This document shows positions 13,975-24,515 of a DNA stretch of 64,000 bases, in pieces; position 1 is the stretch's first letter; the number at the start of each line of letters is the position of its first letter. Position numbers and translations under genes: made by a program. The notes beneath the pieces were generated by a model. The model made no database searches and had not been told where the DNA came from. It was given only the letters and a program-made list of their open reading frames with translations. This stretch comes from Escallonia rubra (taxonomy: Eukaryota; Streptophyta; Magnoliopsida; Escalloniales; Escalloniaceae), in NCBI GenBank assembly GCA_033065855.1, contig JAVXUO010001466.1:51611-115610 (forward strand). Reading direction: 5' to 3'.

Positions 13975-16293
13975 TCAGATCAAGATTTCCTCGGAGTCTA
14001 ATTTCTTTGTCTTCTTTGGTCGGCACGAAGTGACATAGCACTGACGAGCTGTAATCTGCTCTCCTTTCACCTCTCCAATCCCGTGTTCCGTGGGGAACTT
14101 CATCTTGAGGTGATAGGTTGACACTACAGCCTGTAGTTGATTGAGTGCTGGTCGTCCCAATATGGCGTTGTATGCTTAGGGGACCTTTACCACCACAAAA
14201 TCAAGCATGAAGTTGGCTTGTGTCGGAGGTGTGCCAATCGCAACTGGGAGTGCTATAATACCTTCAACCTCAACTGGATGATTGGAGAATCCATACAACG
14301 GTGTATCCATCTTTCGGAGACGGTCCGTTGAAATGTTCATCTTCTTGAATGCATCGTAAAATAAGACTTCTGCGGAACTTCCTTTATCAATCAGGACACG
14401 CTTTATGTCGAAGTTCCCAACCTTAATTGTGATGACTAATGGATCATGAGGAGTTTTTATATCCTTTGAATCTTCGTCGGAAAAGGTGATTGCCGCTATG
14501 GGTACTGTCTTCTGTTTCTTCTTCAAGGGTCGGCTCGTTATGTACACTTCTCTGGCGTATGCTTTTTGAGCCTGTCCTGAAGAACCTCCTGCGGCCAATC
14601 CCCCAGATATAGTGTTGATTGTACCCGTATTCTCTTCCCGGTCTTCTCTTTCTTCCATGTCCGGAGGTGTCTGTTGTCTTCCTTCTCTATGAGCGACCAA
14701 CTTTCTCAACTGGCCGCGCTTGATAAGGGCCTCAATTGTTCATTTAAGTGACCCGTAATTGTCAGTTGTGTGACCATAATCGTTGTGAAAGTGACACCAT
14801 AAATCTTTGTTCCTTTTATTGGGTGGAGATTTCATCTTGTCCGGCCACTGGAGAGCTTTATTGTCTTTGATCTCGTGAAGAATCTGTGATGGTTTAGCAT
14901 TGAGGGGTGTCAGATTTTCAGAAGCAAACGGGTTTTTCGAACGCCTTTCATCATGCTTAGATTGTTTTGCTGACTTCCCTCCTTGAGGAGTTATTTCTCG
15001 AGATCGTTTTTTTTGTTCTTCTTTGCCTTCTCTGCGTCTTCCTCTGTGGGTCTCCAGGTATTCTTCAGCTTGAATATACTTGTTAGCCTTCTCGAGAAGG
15101 GCTTTCATATTACCCGGAGGACTTTTGTTTACAGAGAACGCAAACTTGGATGTCGGACGGAGGCCTCAAAGGAAGGCAGTATACTTCACGGATTCGTCCA
15201 AGTTATCGATTTCCAGAATAGCTGCGTTGAATCGTCCGAGGAAGCACGCCAGGGACTCGTTTTTCTCTTGCACAATGTTTAACAGACTCGCCGAGTTCTT
15301 TCTTCGGGAGCGACTGCTTACAAAGTGTTTTTGAAAGAGATCCGATAATTGGCTGAAGGAGTAGATGGATCTTGGTTGCAGAGATTTGAACAATGCATGT
15401 GAAGCCTTCCTCAAAGTGGTAGGAAAGGCTCTGCACATGACAGCATCAGAAACTTGGAGAAGTAACATGTTTGTTTGAAACTGATAAACATGTTCACCCG
15501 GATCTCCAGTTCCGTCGTAGAGGTCATACTGAGGCATTCGGAAGTTGGGGGGTAACTTTACTTTTTCAATGGTTTCGGATAACGGATATCCAGATTCTTC
15601 CCTTGGGAGAGATCATTCTGGAGAGTGATATCTAGGCACCATCTTCCAGGAGTCTCGTTCTTGGGAACGAAACTCAGGCGTCTTCTTTCTGTGGACAGAT
15701 CTTCGAGGGGTTTCAGCTTTGGCGACTTGTCTGGGAGAGGAGTTGGTACTGCCTTCGACTGATGGATCCCGTCGATAGCATGATCCACTCCTGGTCATAT
15801 GATCTCCGCTCTTTTCTCTGGGATCATAAGTTAGATCGACCGTTGATCTGTATTTACAGCCGTAGCTTGATCTGGAGGTGAGATGAAGACGAAGGTCGTT
15901 AGGGTCAAGATGAGAATGATGAGTGGACTGCGGAGCCACTGCCATGTCAAGCTTTCGCTGAAGAGTGTTTACAACATCCTTTAGTTCATGGATTTCCTTG
16001 GTAAGGTTGTCATGTGGTGTTTTGAATAGCTGACGGTTTAGGCGATGGCGAAGGTCACCGTTTTTTAGAGTAGACGTTGGAGATTGGTTTCTCCGAGGTC
16101 TAGTTTCTGATTCGGGAGCAGTAGATGTTACGTTGACGTAATTATCTTCAGAAGAACTGGTGCGACGACGACGCAAAGGGGTCGAGCGTTGGTCATGAGA
16201 ATGACCTGATCGACGAGAGCTGCTAGTTCGCGCACGATGGTTCTGAGAATGACTTTGTGAAGAGTCTGAAGAAGAAGAAGAATGATTAGCCAT
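13975..16293 (-). pseudogene. gag-protease polyprotein with four in-frame stops
   Basis: One frame of 773 codons runs from an ATG 14 bases after the primer-binding site to a final stop at 13975. The N-terminus is Ser/Arg-rich (about residues 1-220). A retrotransposon gag (capsid) domain follows near residues 250-380, with the start PQYDLYDGTGDP and a motif like FQKHF...L. Next come a Lys/Arg-rich stretch, a CHFHNDYGH zinc-binding-like motif, then a retropepsin-like domain with VLIDKGSSAEVLF, where plant relatives usually have D-[TGN]-G. The end contains ILGRPALN, typical after the protease. In-frame stops lie at 15613-15615, 15166-15168, 14740-14742 and 14176-14178. The first three are TGA where relatives would tolerate Arg (CGA). 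No polymerase follows. The copy cannot make full-length protein. Confidence 0.88.
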
Positions 16294-16306
16294 GTTCCCT
16301 ATAGGG

Positions 16307-16324
16307 GTCCCACGGATGGCGCCA
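16307..16324 (-). other. tRNA primer-binding site
   Basis: On the minus strand, three bases after the 5' LTR, lies TGGCGCCATCCGTGGGAC. Such TGGCGCC-type sites are common in plant Tat-type gypsy elements. Almost the same site occurs at 44541-44558 in another element. Confidence 0.8.
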
Positions 16325-16327
16325 ATC

Positions 16328-16769
16328 TGTTGCAGCTAAAAACTGGATCGGGAACAGCATCAGAAATCAGGCCTGCAAAAGAGAACACGGAGTGACCGCC
16401 GGGTGGGGTTCCGGCGGGGGAACACTCCGATGCTTAAGTTAGAGAAGGCTAACAAGGTAGAACTCTGAATAGCAGTATTACACAATGTGTATGTGTGTGA
16501 ACTTAGGCTTACCTGGGGGGTTTGACCCCTTTATGTAGTGGTAGCAAGAAGAGTCCAATTAGAATTGGGCTTCGGTCAACTCTAATCAGAATCTCATTAG
16601 GATCCTAGAGGATACCATATCAGTCTCTGCGGATAGAGTCAGATCTTCTTTAGGATTCTACCCGGTGACTGGTATGGTAAGTGCTATATCGGCAAGGAAC
16701 CGGGATAGGTTATGCGCTGTAACCGCCACGTGTCACTCGTAGAATGGAGGGGTATTTTTAGCTATATCA
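16328..16769 (-). repeat. 5' LTR of the gag-protease element
   Basis: This is the second 442-base copy of the LTR at 11224-11665. On the coding (minus) strand it starts TGATATAGC and ends GCTGCAACA. It lies directly upstream of the primer-binding site and the gag start, so it carries the promoter. Confidence 0.95.
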
Positions 16770-16774
16770 TGTTG
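16770..16774. other. Target site duplication, right copy
   Basis: TGTTG, identical to 11219-11223, directly follows the right LTR. Confidence 0.9.
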
Positions 16775-17342
16775 TATGCCAGAGTGGTGTGTATCTGTTG
16801 TGCGGTTGTTTATGGGTGTTGTGGTGTTACTGAGATGGAGGGGCTACTGTAAAATGGGTTTGTGTGAACCTGTGTGAGTACAAAACAAAGAGAAAATAGT
16901 GTCTGCATGTTAGGCAAGAATGTGAGGCAGTAGCTCTAACGGGTGGTGTGTGTTAAGTATAGTTGTGAGTGTATGAATGAATCTGTAGATATAGTGTGTA
17001 TATATGTATGTTAATGGAGTGAAGTGTATTGTGGTAGGGGTGAGAGTGAAGCTGCGTGAACAGTAACAGTGAGTTGGTGAATGTGTACTGGGTTGGACAG
17101 AAGGTGAAAGGAGGAAGAAGATGAAGTGGGGAAATGGGTTTGTGCAGTGAGTGGTATCATTTGCTTGCACAGTTTTATCACGTAGTTGTTGGGTATCGTA
17201 CTATTGTCGAAAAATGCTGAAACTTTACAAGAAGGTTCTTGGGATTATATTAGAATTACTGGTAAAATTTCAGATTTTTCTGATATATTTGATATTTTCT
17301 GCAATTCAGTTTCTCTAAAATTAGTTTAGAGCCTTTAAAATA
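16775..17342. other. Unassigned 5' part of the Tekay-like LTR region
   Basis: It continues the sequence of 10961-11223 after the nested element. It is rich in gtgtgt and tgtgtt words and has no gene. The corresponding part before the second LTR copy (32158-32828) is similar in composition, but I cannot align the two, so the true LTR start is unresolved. Confidence 0.4.
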
Positions 17343-18810
17343 CGATTTTATGATATAACTAAGTTTCAGCTTAAGTTTCGTAATATTTAGACTTGATTTG
17401 TTACTAAATCCGTATAGCATTTGATTTAGCAGAACGGATGATTTCAAAATGGTTTCGGTGTTTTTTTTTTAAATCCTAGTTTCAGTTTCAGTATTTTTCC
17501 TATATAATATGAAGCTATCATGAGAATTATGGGACTTTGATTTGAGCTAGAAGTATTAATTGTTATTTTTGGGCTTTTTTTTTGGTATTTAAGAAAATCA
17601 TTTTTAATTCGAAAATATTCAAAAAACAAATCCTGAAAATTTATATTGTAACTTCTTATGTTGTTTTAAGGTATAAAAGTATTTTATTTGCAATTATTAT
17701 GAATTTTAGAGTGTCTTATGCGTTATATAGTGTGCATTAAGAGTGTCAGAGTGAGCAACGATTGAGAATTAGCATTAGATTAATTGTTTGTGTAATAATT
17801 AATCTGCCAATTTAGATTAATTCGAGGTTTGTACGAGGTTGAATAGCAGCAAGCGCATTTCTTGGATCGATTGAGGTAAGGGATTTCTTCCGAAACTCTA
17901 TTTCATCTATTTGACATCGTAAATATTCTTTCTAAATTGTTATTGATGTTTCCATTGGACTAAGTTATAATTGTGATGAAATTGCATCGATTGCCAATAA
18001 TACCCTGTTTTGGGCCTTGTATGTTTATTGAAAATTCCTTTCGATGCTACGTATTTATTTCTCGTTGTGCATCAATTTAATCATTGCATCATCGATTATT
18101 GCACTCTTCATATTGACATGAGTTAGTAAATTGAGGAGTTATAAGGATTGTCTGTATTAGGGGTGATATAAGGATGGTTTGTTATTGTTGGGAGATGCTA
18201 GTACCTTCAGGGTCTAACTTGTGTTCATATGCATAGTTAACTACAGTGTTATTGAGCATCGCCTTTGTGGCTTTGCTAAGTGATTACCCTGCACTGCCTG
18301 TGTGGCTTTGCATAACACTCATGTTCAATATCATCTGCATTGTTTCAGTGTAATCGAAAGTGTTCTATTGATTTCTGATTTGAGGGATTGAGATTAATCT
18401 CTTCCCATATTGTCATTGAAATAAATTCTCCAAATCGTTTGTATTCCCTACTGAATTTTGAGCGACCTTACTGAGCTCTCGAAAGCACACTCTCTCTTTT
18501 CTATTCCCTTCTGCAGGTAATAAACATCAGTATATTCTTGGATTAGCTAGAGCTTGATTATGGAGCTGGTTTAGATTTGATTTTCATTGTTTTCTCTACT
18601 TAAGCCCCTGCGAGGGAAATCAGTGTGTAACTTACTTAGTTGAGTTCATTAATGTAGTCCTTGCATTTAGGAACAATGACTTGAACATTTGAGTTATTGT
18701 AGAAACTCTAATATATGTATTGGGGTATTCTAAGTAGAATCGAGATGATTGAATAAGTAAGCATTGATCGATTGAGTGGCTAACGCTTCGGAAAATTCCG
18801 GGATGTTACA
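17343..18810 (+). repeat. Tekay-like 5' LTR, conserved part
   Basis: It aligns along its length with 32829-34315: shared blocks include aagctatcatgagaattatggg, tgaatagcagcaagcgcatttc and gcatcgcctttgtggctttgc. Differences are substitutions and small indels. It ends in ATGTTACA, directly before the primer-binding site. Confidence 0.88.
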
Positions 18811-18812
18811 TT

Positions 18813-18824
18813 TGGTATCAGAGA
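18813..18824 (+). other. Primer-binding site (initiator Met tRNA type)
   Basis: TGGTATCAGAGA lies two bases after the LTR end. It matches the usual TGGTATCAGAGC primer site for tRNA-iMet except at the last base. Confidence 0.85.
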
Positions 18825-20390
18825 TTAGGTATGAGATTCTGTAAACTCTTAAGCCTAAGATAATCTGCGACTGAGATTGGACTTTGAAAACTTGTATTAG
18901 GTTTGAATACTTATTTGAGGTTTTAGCATTGGATTGAGATTTGAGTTGAGTATGCAATAGTAGACATGTTACTTACCTATAGATTTCCAGGATACTATGT
19001 GTTAACCAAAGTAGATGATTGAAGGATAAGATTTTAACCTTTTGATTTTTGAGGAGCTCAATCAACTTAGAAGGTAAATGTTGGGATTGCGAGATATAAT
19101 TGATGTGGTTAGCTAGAGACTCAAATGCGGCGAATATGCCATATATGTGTGTAGGACTAGATTTTGGACCCTTTTAAGGTAATGCATTTCTCTTTGATGG
19201 ATTTGGTAGTAGTTTGAACTGTGTTGTTTTGAGAGATCATAATGGGCAGCGAAAACATAGTCATTTTTGTCTTTAGTGTGATGCGTAAGTGCTTGTAAAA
19301 ATTGGTTATCCATATTAGCTATGTCGCAATTGAGATGACTCTAATGGGGACTTTGTATAGGCCTAGGTTTCGATCATCTACATGCTAGTACGAGACTGGA
19401 GAGGTGATGAGATTGATAGTTAGAACTCAAGGTTGGATCATGTTGTACACTACATGTCATATGTAATGATTGCTTAGTACCTCAGTAAACCATAAGCTTG
19501 AAGTTGAGCTTGTTCTTATTAGTAGATTGTACGAAGAGTGTATTTTTGGTACATTATCGAAATAGCGCAGCGGAAGCATAATGGATTAGAGGTTGATTTG
19601 ATTAGTTGTACATGCATTGAATTTGGACGGAGAAATTTAGTTAAGTGAGTTTCATACTAGCTAAGTCATAAATATCTCGAGGTTTTTGGAGAGTTTTCAG
19701 AAGGCCATGGGGACTGACTTGAGGTTTAGTATTAATTGAACTTTATAGTTTTATTTTTGAGAACTTTAACGAATGTGGATAATTTCATTAGCTTGGGTCT
19801 GTGTAGTCATTTTAACTGTTGCATTTGAATTTTTCTTCTGAAGAGGATTATTAAGAGAATGAGCTCTCTTATATTGTGATCTTATAGATACTTTTCTTTT
19901 TACGGATTTAGATGCTCTATCTATACATGGTGTTACTAGTGGTATGGTGGGTTAATATTTCATTTTAAGAACTTTGATAACAATCACGGCTTCCATTTTG
20001 GGGGTGTACGTGACAAGGTTGGGTCCCTTAGTACTTAGAGGTTAAGTAATGATCTAGCTGATTAGGTTCTAAAAACCTAAGTTATAATCAGAGTCCTATA
20101 GTATAGTAAAACATTTGAAGATGCTGAATTGCAATTTTGCGGTTTCTTGATTCATGTTTTGGGCAGCTATATATATAAAGTCACGAGGACGCTTTTCATT
20201 TGAGTGAAGTTGACTTATGATGGTGGGAAGAAAATATTTCCAGTGACGTATGATTGTCGGACATAAATTTCGGTGAAGAGTTTAAACGATGCTCGGCCAT
20301 TATGTTGGCTACTATAAATGTTATATAGTGAAAGGGTAGTGTTTGGACATTGACAATGTTATGAAATTTCGAGGACGAAATTTTCATAAG
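18825..20390 (+). other. Degraded internal region of the Tekay-like element
   Basis: About 1.6 kb with no substantial reading frame. Close to the right end, at about 20362-20383, aatttcgaggacgaaattttc reads in one frame as NFEDEIF, the usual C-terminal tail of chromovirus pol polyproteins. The rest of gag-pol has been lost or is too decayed to recognise. Confidence 0.65.
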
Positions 20391-20400
20391 TGGGGGAGAA
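20391..20400 (+). other. Polypurine tract
   Basis: TGGGGGAGAA directly precedes the 3' LTR start TGTAATACCC, the arrangement usual in Tekay/Del elements. Confidence 0.85.
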
Positions 20401-20618
20401 TGTAATACCCAGAACGTTGGTACTTTCTAGCCGATTATTTCATTTCTTTAGCGACGGTTTGTATAAGCAACATCTAGCATCAGTTAGCGCAATTGAATTT
20501 TTATCGGCAACTTTTAGCGACGATATTTTTTTTTCTTTATTTTTCTTAGCATTGATATACTTTAGCAACACTTTTAACGCAAGACGATATAGCGACTAAT
20601 GAAGGGTTAAAAGAGCAA

Positions 20619-20621
<3 letters not shown>
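20401..20621 (+). repeat. Tekay-like 3' LTR, 5' piece
   Basis: It starts TGTAATACCC after the polypurine tract and runs into the (TA)n tract that holds the MULE. Short repeats of the type tttagcgacg/tttagcaac occur here. The rest of this LTR is at 32158-34315. Confidence 0.78.

Positions 20622-20668
<47 letters not shown>
20622..20668. repeat. (TA)n microsatellite at the left MULE end
   Basis: About 47 bases of pure TA lie directly against the left MULE terminus GGGAGCTGATCC. Another TA tract borders the right end, so a MULE target duplication cannot be told from the microsatellite. Confidence 0.95.
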
Positions 20669-20671
<3 letters not shown>

Positions 20672-20936
20672 AGCTGATCCGTTGAGAGTGTTAGCAAAAT
20701 ATGAGAAGTTGCAAATGCGATCTGACCGTCCATCCCGAAAGATGGACGGTCCAAATCGCGCCTTTTTCAAAAGCTGTCAGTCGTCCGCCATACAGTATGG
20801 CGGACGGTTTTTTTACCTTTTTGCCCTCCGCCACTGTCCGCTACACTGTATGGCGAAGGGCATTAAAGTCCTGATGGGAGACAGCAAAAAGTCGTCCGCG
20901 ATACTGTGTAGCGGACGGCCCCTAGGCTGACACCTG
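20669..20936 (+). repeat. Left terminal inverted repeat of the MULE
   Basis: It matches the reverse complement of 31846-32107 with few differences. It contains gaccgtccatcccgaaagatggacggtc, itself a palindrome, followed by palindromic GTCCGC units at about 20779, 20838 and 20896. Homology stops after ctaggctgacacct. The A/G-rich outer 20 bases are the likely transposase contact. Confidence 0.92.
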
Positions 20937-21230
20937 ACCCCTGCCTGACACGAGACAGCAAAAAAGGTATCCGCTATACAGTAGAGCGGACCTGACAGCT
21001 GTCAGGTTATTTCTGCACGTGTCAGAGTGTTAGAAATAATTTCCACTATACAGTATCGCGGACAGGCGCTTCCCGTATACCCCCGAAGTTCCTGATTCTC
21101 AGCTCTTTCCGCAAAATTCTCAAGCTCTTTCCGTAAAATTTTCTTCTCCTTCGGATTCACCTGGCTTCCATTTTCGGCTCCCTTCAAGCTTCTTCGAGTA
21201 AAACTTGCTTCAATCTTCTTCACTCAAGCA
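20937..21230 (+). promoter_or_regulatory. Subterminal region and likely 5' UTR of the transposase
   Basis: It holds two more palindromic units (near 20968-20990 and 21040-21062). Then comes a pyrimidine-rich stretch with gctctttccg repeats, which looks like transcribed leader. It ends at a good splice donor, CAAG|GTAAGTTT, at 21231. I see no convincing TATA box. Confidence 0.45.
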
Positions 21231-21657
21231 AGGTAAGTTTCTGATCTCAGATATTCTCTGGGTGGATTGACTGATAAAGTATATTTTTTTTTTGGGCAAA
21301 AAAATATAAATTTCTGATGATGTTCTAGAAATTAATTTGTTAACTTTAAAGAAGTTTATTGTAGTTAATTTTGATTTTTTTGAGGGGCGCTAACTTCGGC
21401 ACATCTATCCTATTTAAATTCGAATTTTTTGAGATACGTTTGTTGTATTTTGGCATGATGAATTTGTCTAACGCTCTTAGTAATTTTAATTTGTTATGTT
21501 CAATAAATCTATAATTAGCAAAATGGGAGACTTGAGATTATGTATATGGTATATTTGTCATCTTCAATTTGTCTATTCGTCAAGATAATTTTAAGGTAAT
21601 ATTTTCAGTTGAAAATGTCATTTGATTGTTCAGCGTAGTCTATATTTCTACATATAG
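21231..21657 (+). other. Likely 5' UTR intron of the transposase gene
   Basis: A GTAAGT donor at 21231 and an acatatag acceptor just before the start codon bound an AT-rich, stop-filled stretch. Splicing would place the ATG at 21672 about 14 bases into the second exon. Confidence 0.5.
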
Positions 21658-21671
21658 GGAGCTGTTTCACA

Positions 21672-23948
21672 ATGTCTGATTTCGTGTCGAGCTCCAACAC
21701 CCCCGTAGATGCTAGTGATCCGTATCTAGGACGAACCTTTCAAACATTGGAGGAAGCTGGAGAATGTTTCCGAGCGTATTCATTGAGGGTTGGATTTGGC
21801 ATTAGAATAAAGACTTCAAGAACGAGCAACATAACGAGAAAGATATGCTCTCGCTTATACGAGTGCCATAGGGGCAGAAACCCAGTGCAAAATGAGACAC
21901 GCGTAGGCAACGAGGACAGTGATGACGAAATAGGATATTCGCGCAGAAGACGGGACTTCTTTGCGCGAACGAATTGCCAGGTCAAGATGTTCGTAAGCTA
22001 TAAAGCCAAGCAAGATCATTGGCTTATTAGCAGCCTGGAACTGGCACACAATCACCCGTTAGTAACCCCTTCTAAGGTGAGTCAGATGCATCAACACAAG
22101 AAGATGGGAAAGGTCGCGAGGAGCCTCATTCACACAATGAGCGATGCGCGGCTAGGACCTACCAACATGATTAATGTTCTTGCTGAACAGGCCAGGGGAA
22201 TTCAAAATTTAAACTTTAACACGACAGACGTTCGCAACGCGGTCCGAACCCATAGACGAGCCGCGTATGACCTCAATGATGCTCAAGCCACAATGAGCCT
22301 ATTGAAGCGGATGCAGATGGAGGACCCGCAGTTTACCTTCGATTATAAACTTGACGACGAGCATCGAGTTAGCACAATTTTTTGGGTCGACGGTCGTTCC
22401 AGGCTTGCTTATAAGCATTTTGGGGATGTCGTGACTTTCGACACCACATACCGTACCAACAAGTACTCGATGCCGTTTGCCCCTTTCACGGGGGTCAATC
22501 ATCATTATCACTCCATCCTGTTCGGGTTCGCCTTGTTAAGGGACGAGAGCGAGAGTTCTTTTGAATGGTTGTTTAGGGCGTGGCTGGAAGCCATGAACTT
22601 CAAAGCACCCAACATTATCATCACCGATCAAGATTTGGCAATGAAGAAGGCTATTGCCACCGTCTTCCCAGATACTCGACACAACTTGTGCACTTGGCAC
22701 ATAAGCAACAAATACCCCGAACGTTTGCATCACGTGTACGCAAAGTTTCCAGACTTTAAAGAGGATTTTGACACGTGCGTTAGCAAGTCGTTAACGATTG
22801 AGGAATTTGAGGAGAGGTGGGAAAAGCTTGTTCAGGATTACTCATTGCAAGACAACGGGTGGCTCCAGCACTTGTACGAGCTCAAAGAGCAATGGATTGG
22901 CGTTTACACGAGGAGGCATTTTTCTGCGGGCATGAAAACGACGGGCAGGAGTGAATCTATGAATGCCACGTTCGATAGTTACGTGGGTACAGCTACCAAT
23001 TTGAAGAGTTTCGTCACATCCGCACAGAAAGCGGTTGCGTCGTTGTTCGTGAAAGAAAGGGCTGCAGACTTTGCAACCACGTACAAACAGAGGAGAAGGT
23101 TGCTTGAGACCCCGTTGGAGCTGAACGGTGCCAAAGTCTATACGAAGGAGATCTTCTTGCTATACCAAGTAGAGCTGCAGAAATCGGGACGGTACTGTAT
23201 AAACAAGGTGGCGGAGAAGTCTACGCGTGAGTACAAGGTTTATTCGCTCGTGAATGACCTCGTTCCTGAGAAGTTGCGCATAATGTATACGGTGAGCCAC
23301 GACACATTGACGGACTCGGTGACATGTGTTTGCAAGAAGTTTGAGTTCCATGGCATCCTGTGTAGACACATTCTGCGCTTTTTCACCCAGAAGAATATCA
23401 GGACAATCCCCGATAAATACGTCTTGCCACGGTGGACGAAAGGTGCTAACAGGTTGCACGGTACCATTGCTTTTCCGGAGCACCCGTATACTGACTTTGA
23501 AGAATCAGAGACGTTGCGGTATAATCATCTGGTGACGAGTTTCACCCGTTTGTCCGTAAAGGCTGCTGCTTCAATGGTCGGTTATAAACATCTCCTCGAG
23601 GTAGCTCAGCAGCAAGAGCCCATCGTCGACCAGTTGGAAGCAGCTTCAGTCACCAATGCGATTGACACCGAGCCTACGACGGGGGTATCAGAAGATGACG
23701 AGCCGGGGGAGGAAGACGACAATGATATTTGTTTGTTGGATCCAATTATATCGCAAACGAAAGGCCGCAAGAGATCTACGCGGATGAAAAGCTCTATTGA
23801 AACGGCAACTCAACCTAAAAAGCTACGAAGGTGTGCATTGTGCAACAAAATGACCGACCACGACAAGCGGAACCATTACAAGGCACTGGGGATAAGTTCA
23901 GGGGGTTTGCAAGACGGGGAAGAAGGTGACGCCGAAGATGAGCACTAA
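21672..23948 (+). CDS. FAR1-type MULE transposase, 758 aa, apparently intact
   Basis: It catalyses cut-and-paste movement of this element in the nucleus. An N-terminal FAR1-type zinc-binding DNA-binding domain spans about residues 25-135. A MULE transposase core (RNase H fold) spans about 240-440, with likely catalytic D257 (VVTFDTTY), D319 (IITDQD) and E428 (RSESM), and the usual C340xxH343 motif between the second D and E. A SWIM zinc finger follows (C552xC554...C564xH566), then an acidic and a basic tail with a possible extra CxxC near the end (RRCALC). It is a single coding exon with no stops, and length and order fit the Jittery/FAR1-related group, from which plant FHY3/FAR1 factors derive. 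The ATG follows a likely 5' UTR intron. A palindrome array starts about 90 bases after the stop. A domesticated FRS gene is unlikely, because intact terminal inverted repeats surround it. Confidence 0.93.
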   Translation: MSDFVSSSNTPVDASDPYLGRTFQTLEEAGECFRAYSLRVGFGIRIKTSRTSNITRKICSRLYECHRGRNPVQNETRVGNEDSDDEIGYSRRRRDFFARTNCQVKMFVSYKAKQDHWLISSLELAHNHPLVTPSKVSQMHQHKKMGKVARSLIHTMSDARLGPTNMINVLAEQARGIQNLNFNTTDVRNAVRTHRRAAYDLNDAQATMSLLKRMQMEDPQFTFDYKLDDEHRVSTIFWVDGRSRLAYKHFGDVVTFDTTYRTNKYSMPFAPFTGVNHHYHSILFGFALLRDESESSFEWLFRAWLEAMNFKAPNIIITDQDLAMKKAIATVFPDTRHNLCTWHISNKYPERLHHVYAKFPDFKEDFDTCVSKSLTIEEFEERWEKLVQDYSLQDNGWLQHLYELKEQWIGVYTRRHFSAGMKTTGRSESMNATFDSYVGTATNLKSFVTSAQKAVASLFVKERAADFATTYKQRRRLLETPLELNGAKVYTKEIFLLYQVELQKSGRYCINKVAEKSTREYKVYSLVNDLVPEKLRIMYTVSHDTLTDSVTCVCKKFEFHGILCRHILRFFTQKNIRTIPDKYVLPRWTKGANRLHGTIAFPEHPYTDFEESETLRYNHLVTSFTRLSVKAAASMVGYKHLLEVAQQQEPIVDQLEAASVTNAIDTEPTTGVSEDDEPGEEDDNDICLLDPIISQTKGRKRSTRMKSSIETATQPKKLRRCALCNKMTDHDKRNHYKALGISSGGLQDGEEGDAEDEH

Positions 23949-24037
23949 CAAGCTGCAGTGGACCTTTAATTTTTTGTACAACGTTATGACATTTGTAATA
24001 ATTTTCGGAGGGATATCCTTTTTTTTTTGTAAGCCCC

Positions 24038-24337
24038 GTCCGCTATACAATATAGCGGACGTCATGAGCAGGAAAACTTTTGGTCTGCTTTTCCGTCCGC
24101 TATACAATATAGCGGACGTCATCGCAGTAACTTTTGGTCTTCTTTTACGTCCGCTGTACAATATAGTGGACGTCATCGCAGTAAACTTTTGGTCTTCTTT
24201 TACGTCCGCTGTACAATATAGCGGACGTCATCGCAGTAAACTTTTGGTCTTCTTTTACGTCCGCTATACAATATAGCGGACGTCATCGCAGAAAAACTTT
24301 TGGTGTTCTTTTATGTCCGCTATACAATGTGGCGGAT
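24038..24337. repeat. Array of six palindromes after the transposase gene
   Basis: Units start at 24038, 24095, 24149, 24204, 24259 and 24315, a 54-57 base period. Each has a 10-base arm GTCCGCTATA, a 3-base centre and the complementary arm TATAGCGGAC, with a few variants. They are separated by gtcatcgcagtaaacttttggtcttc-like spacers. They lie in the likely 3' UTR or terminator zone and belong to the same family as the palindromes in the TIRs. Confidence 0.95.
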
Positions 24338-24515
24338 AACTCTATCCTAATATATATATTATTCATATCGGGCAATCAGCTGTTATCAATCTTATCTGAG
24401 GGCACTCTCTCTGTCTCGAACATCTAGCCCAGGCCGCTACTCCATCTCCGGCACCCACATCTCTGGTGGCCCACAACTCCGGCGTTAAACCGTCATCCAC
24501 TCAACGCCGACCTCG

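Larger units (their letters stand above)
11224..16769 (-). mobile_element. Non-autonomous gag-protease LTR retrotransposon (TR-GAG-like, Ty3/gypsy Tat-type)
   Basis: A complete insertion: two 442-base LTRs (11224-11665 and 16328-16769), a primer-binding site beside the right LTR, a polypurine tract beside the left LTR and a perfect 5-base target duplication TGTTG. The coding strand is minus. The internal part holds only a gag-protease frame (now with stops) and a 2.3-kb spacer full of short palindromes. There is no reverse transcriptase, RNase H or integrase, so it must have depended on an autonomous relative. The near-identical LTRs suggest a fairly young insertion, and it lies inside the older Tekay-like element. 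Confidence 0.92.

Noticed and set aside
16910-17170. 86-codon frame (-) rich in Thr/His
   Set aside because: It arises from gtgt-rich LTR-like sequence and has no protein character.
24038-24337. CRISPR-like array of regularly spaced repeats
   Set aside because: Plant nuclear context, spacers are themselves repeated, and the units are palindromes shared with the MULE ends.
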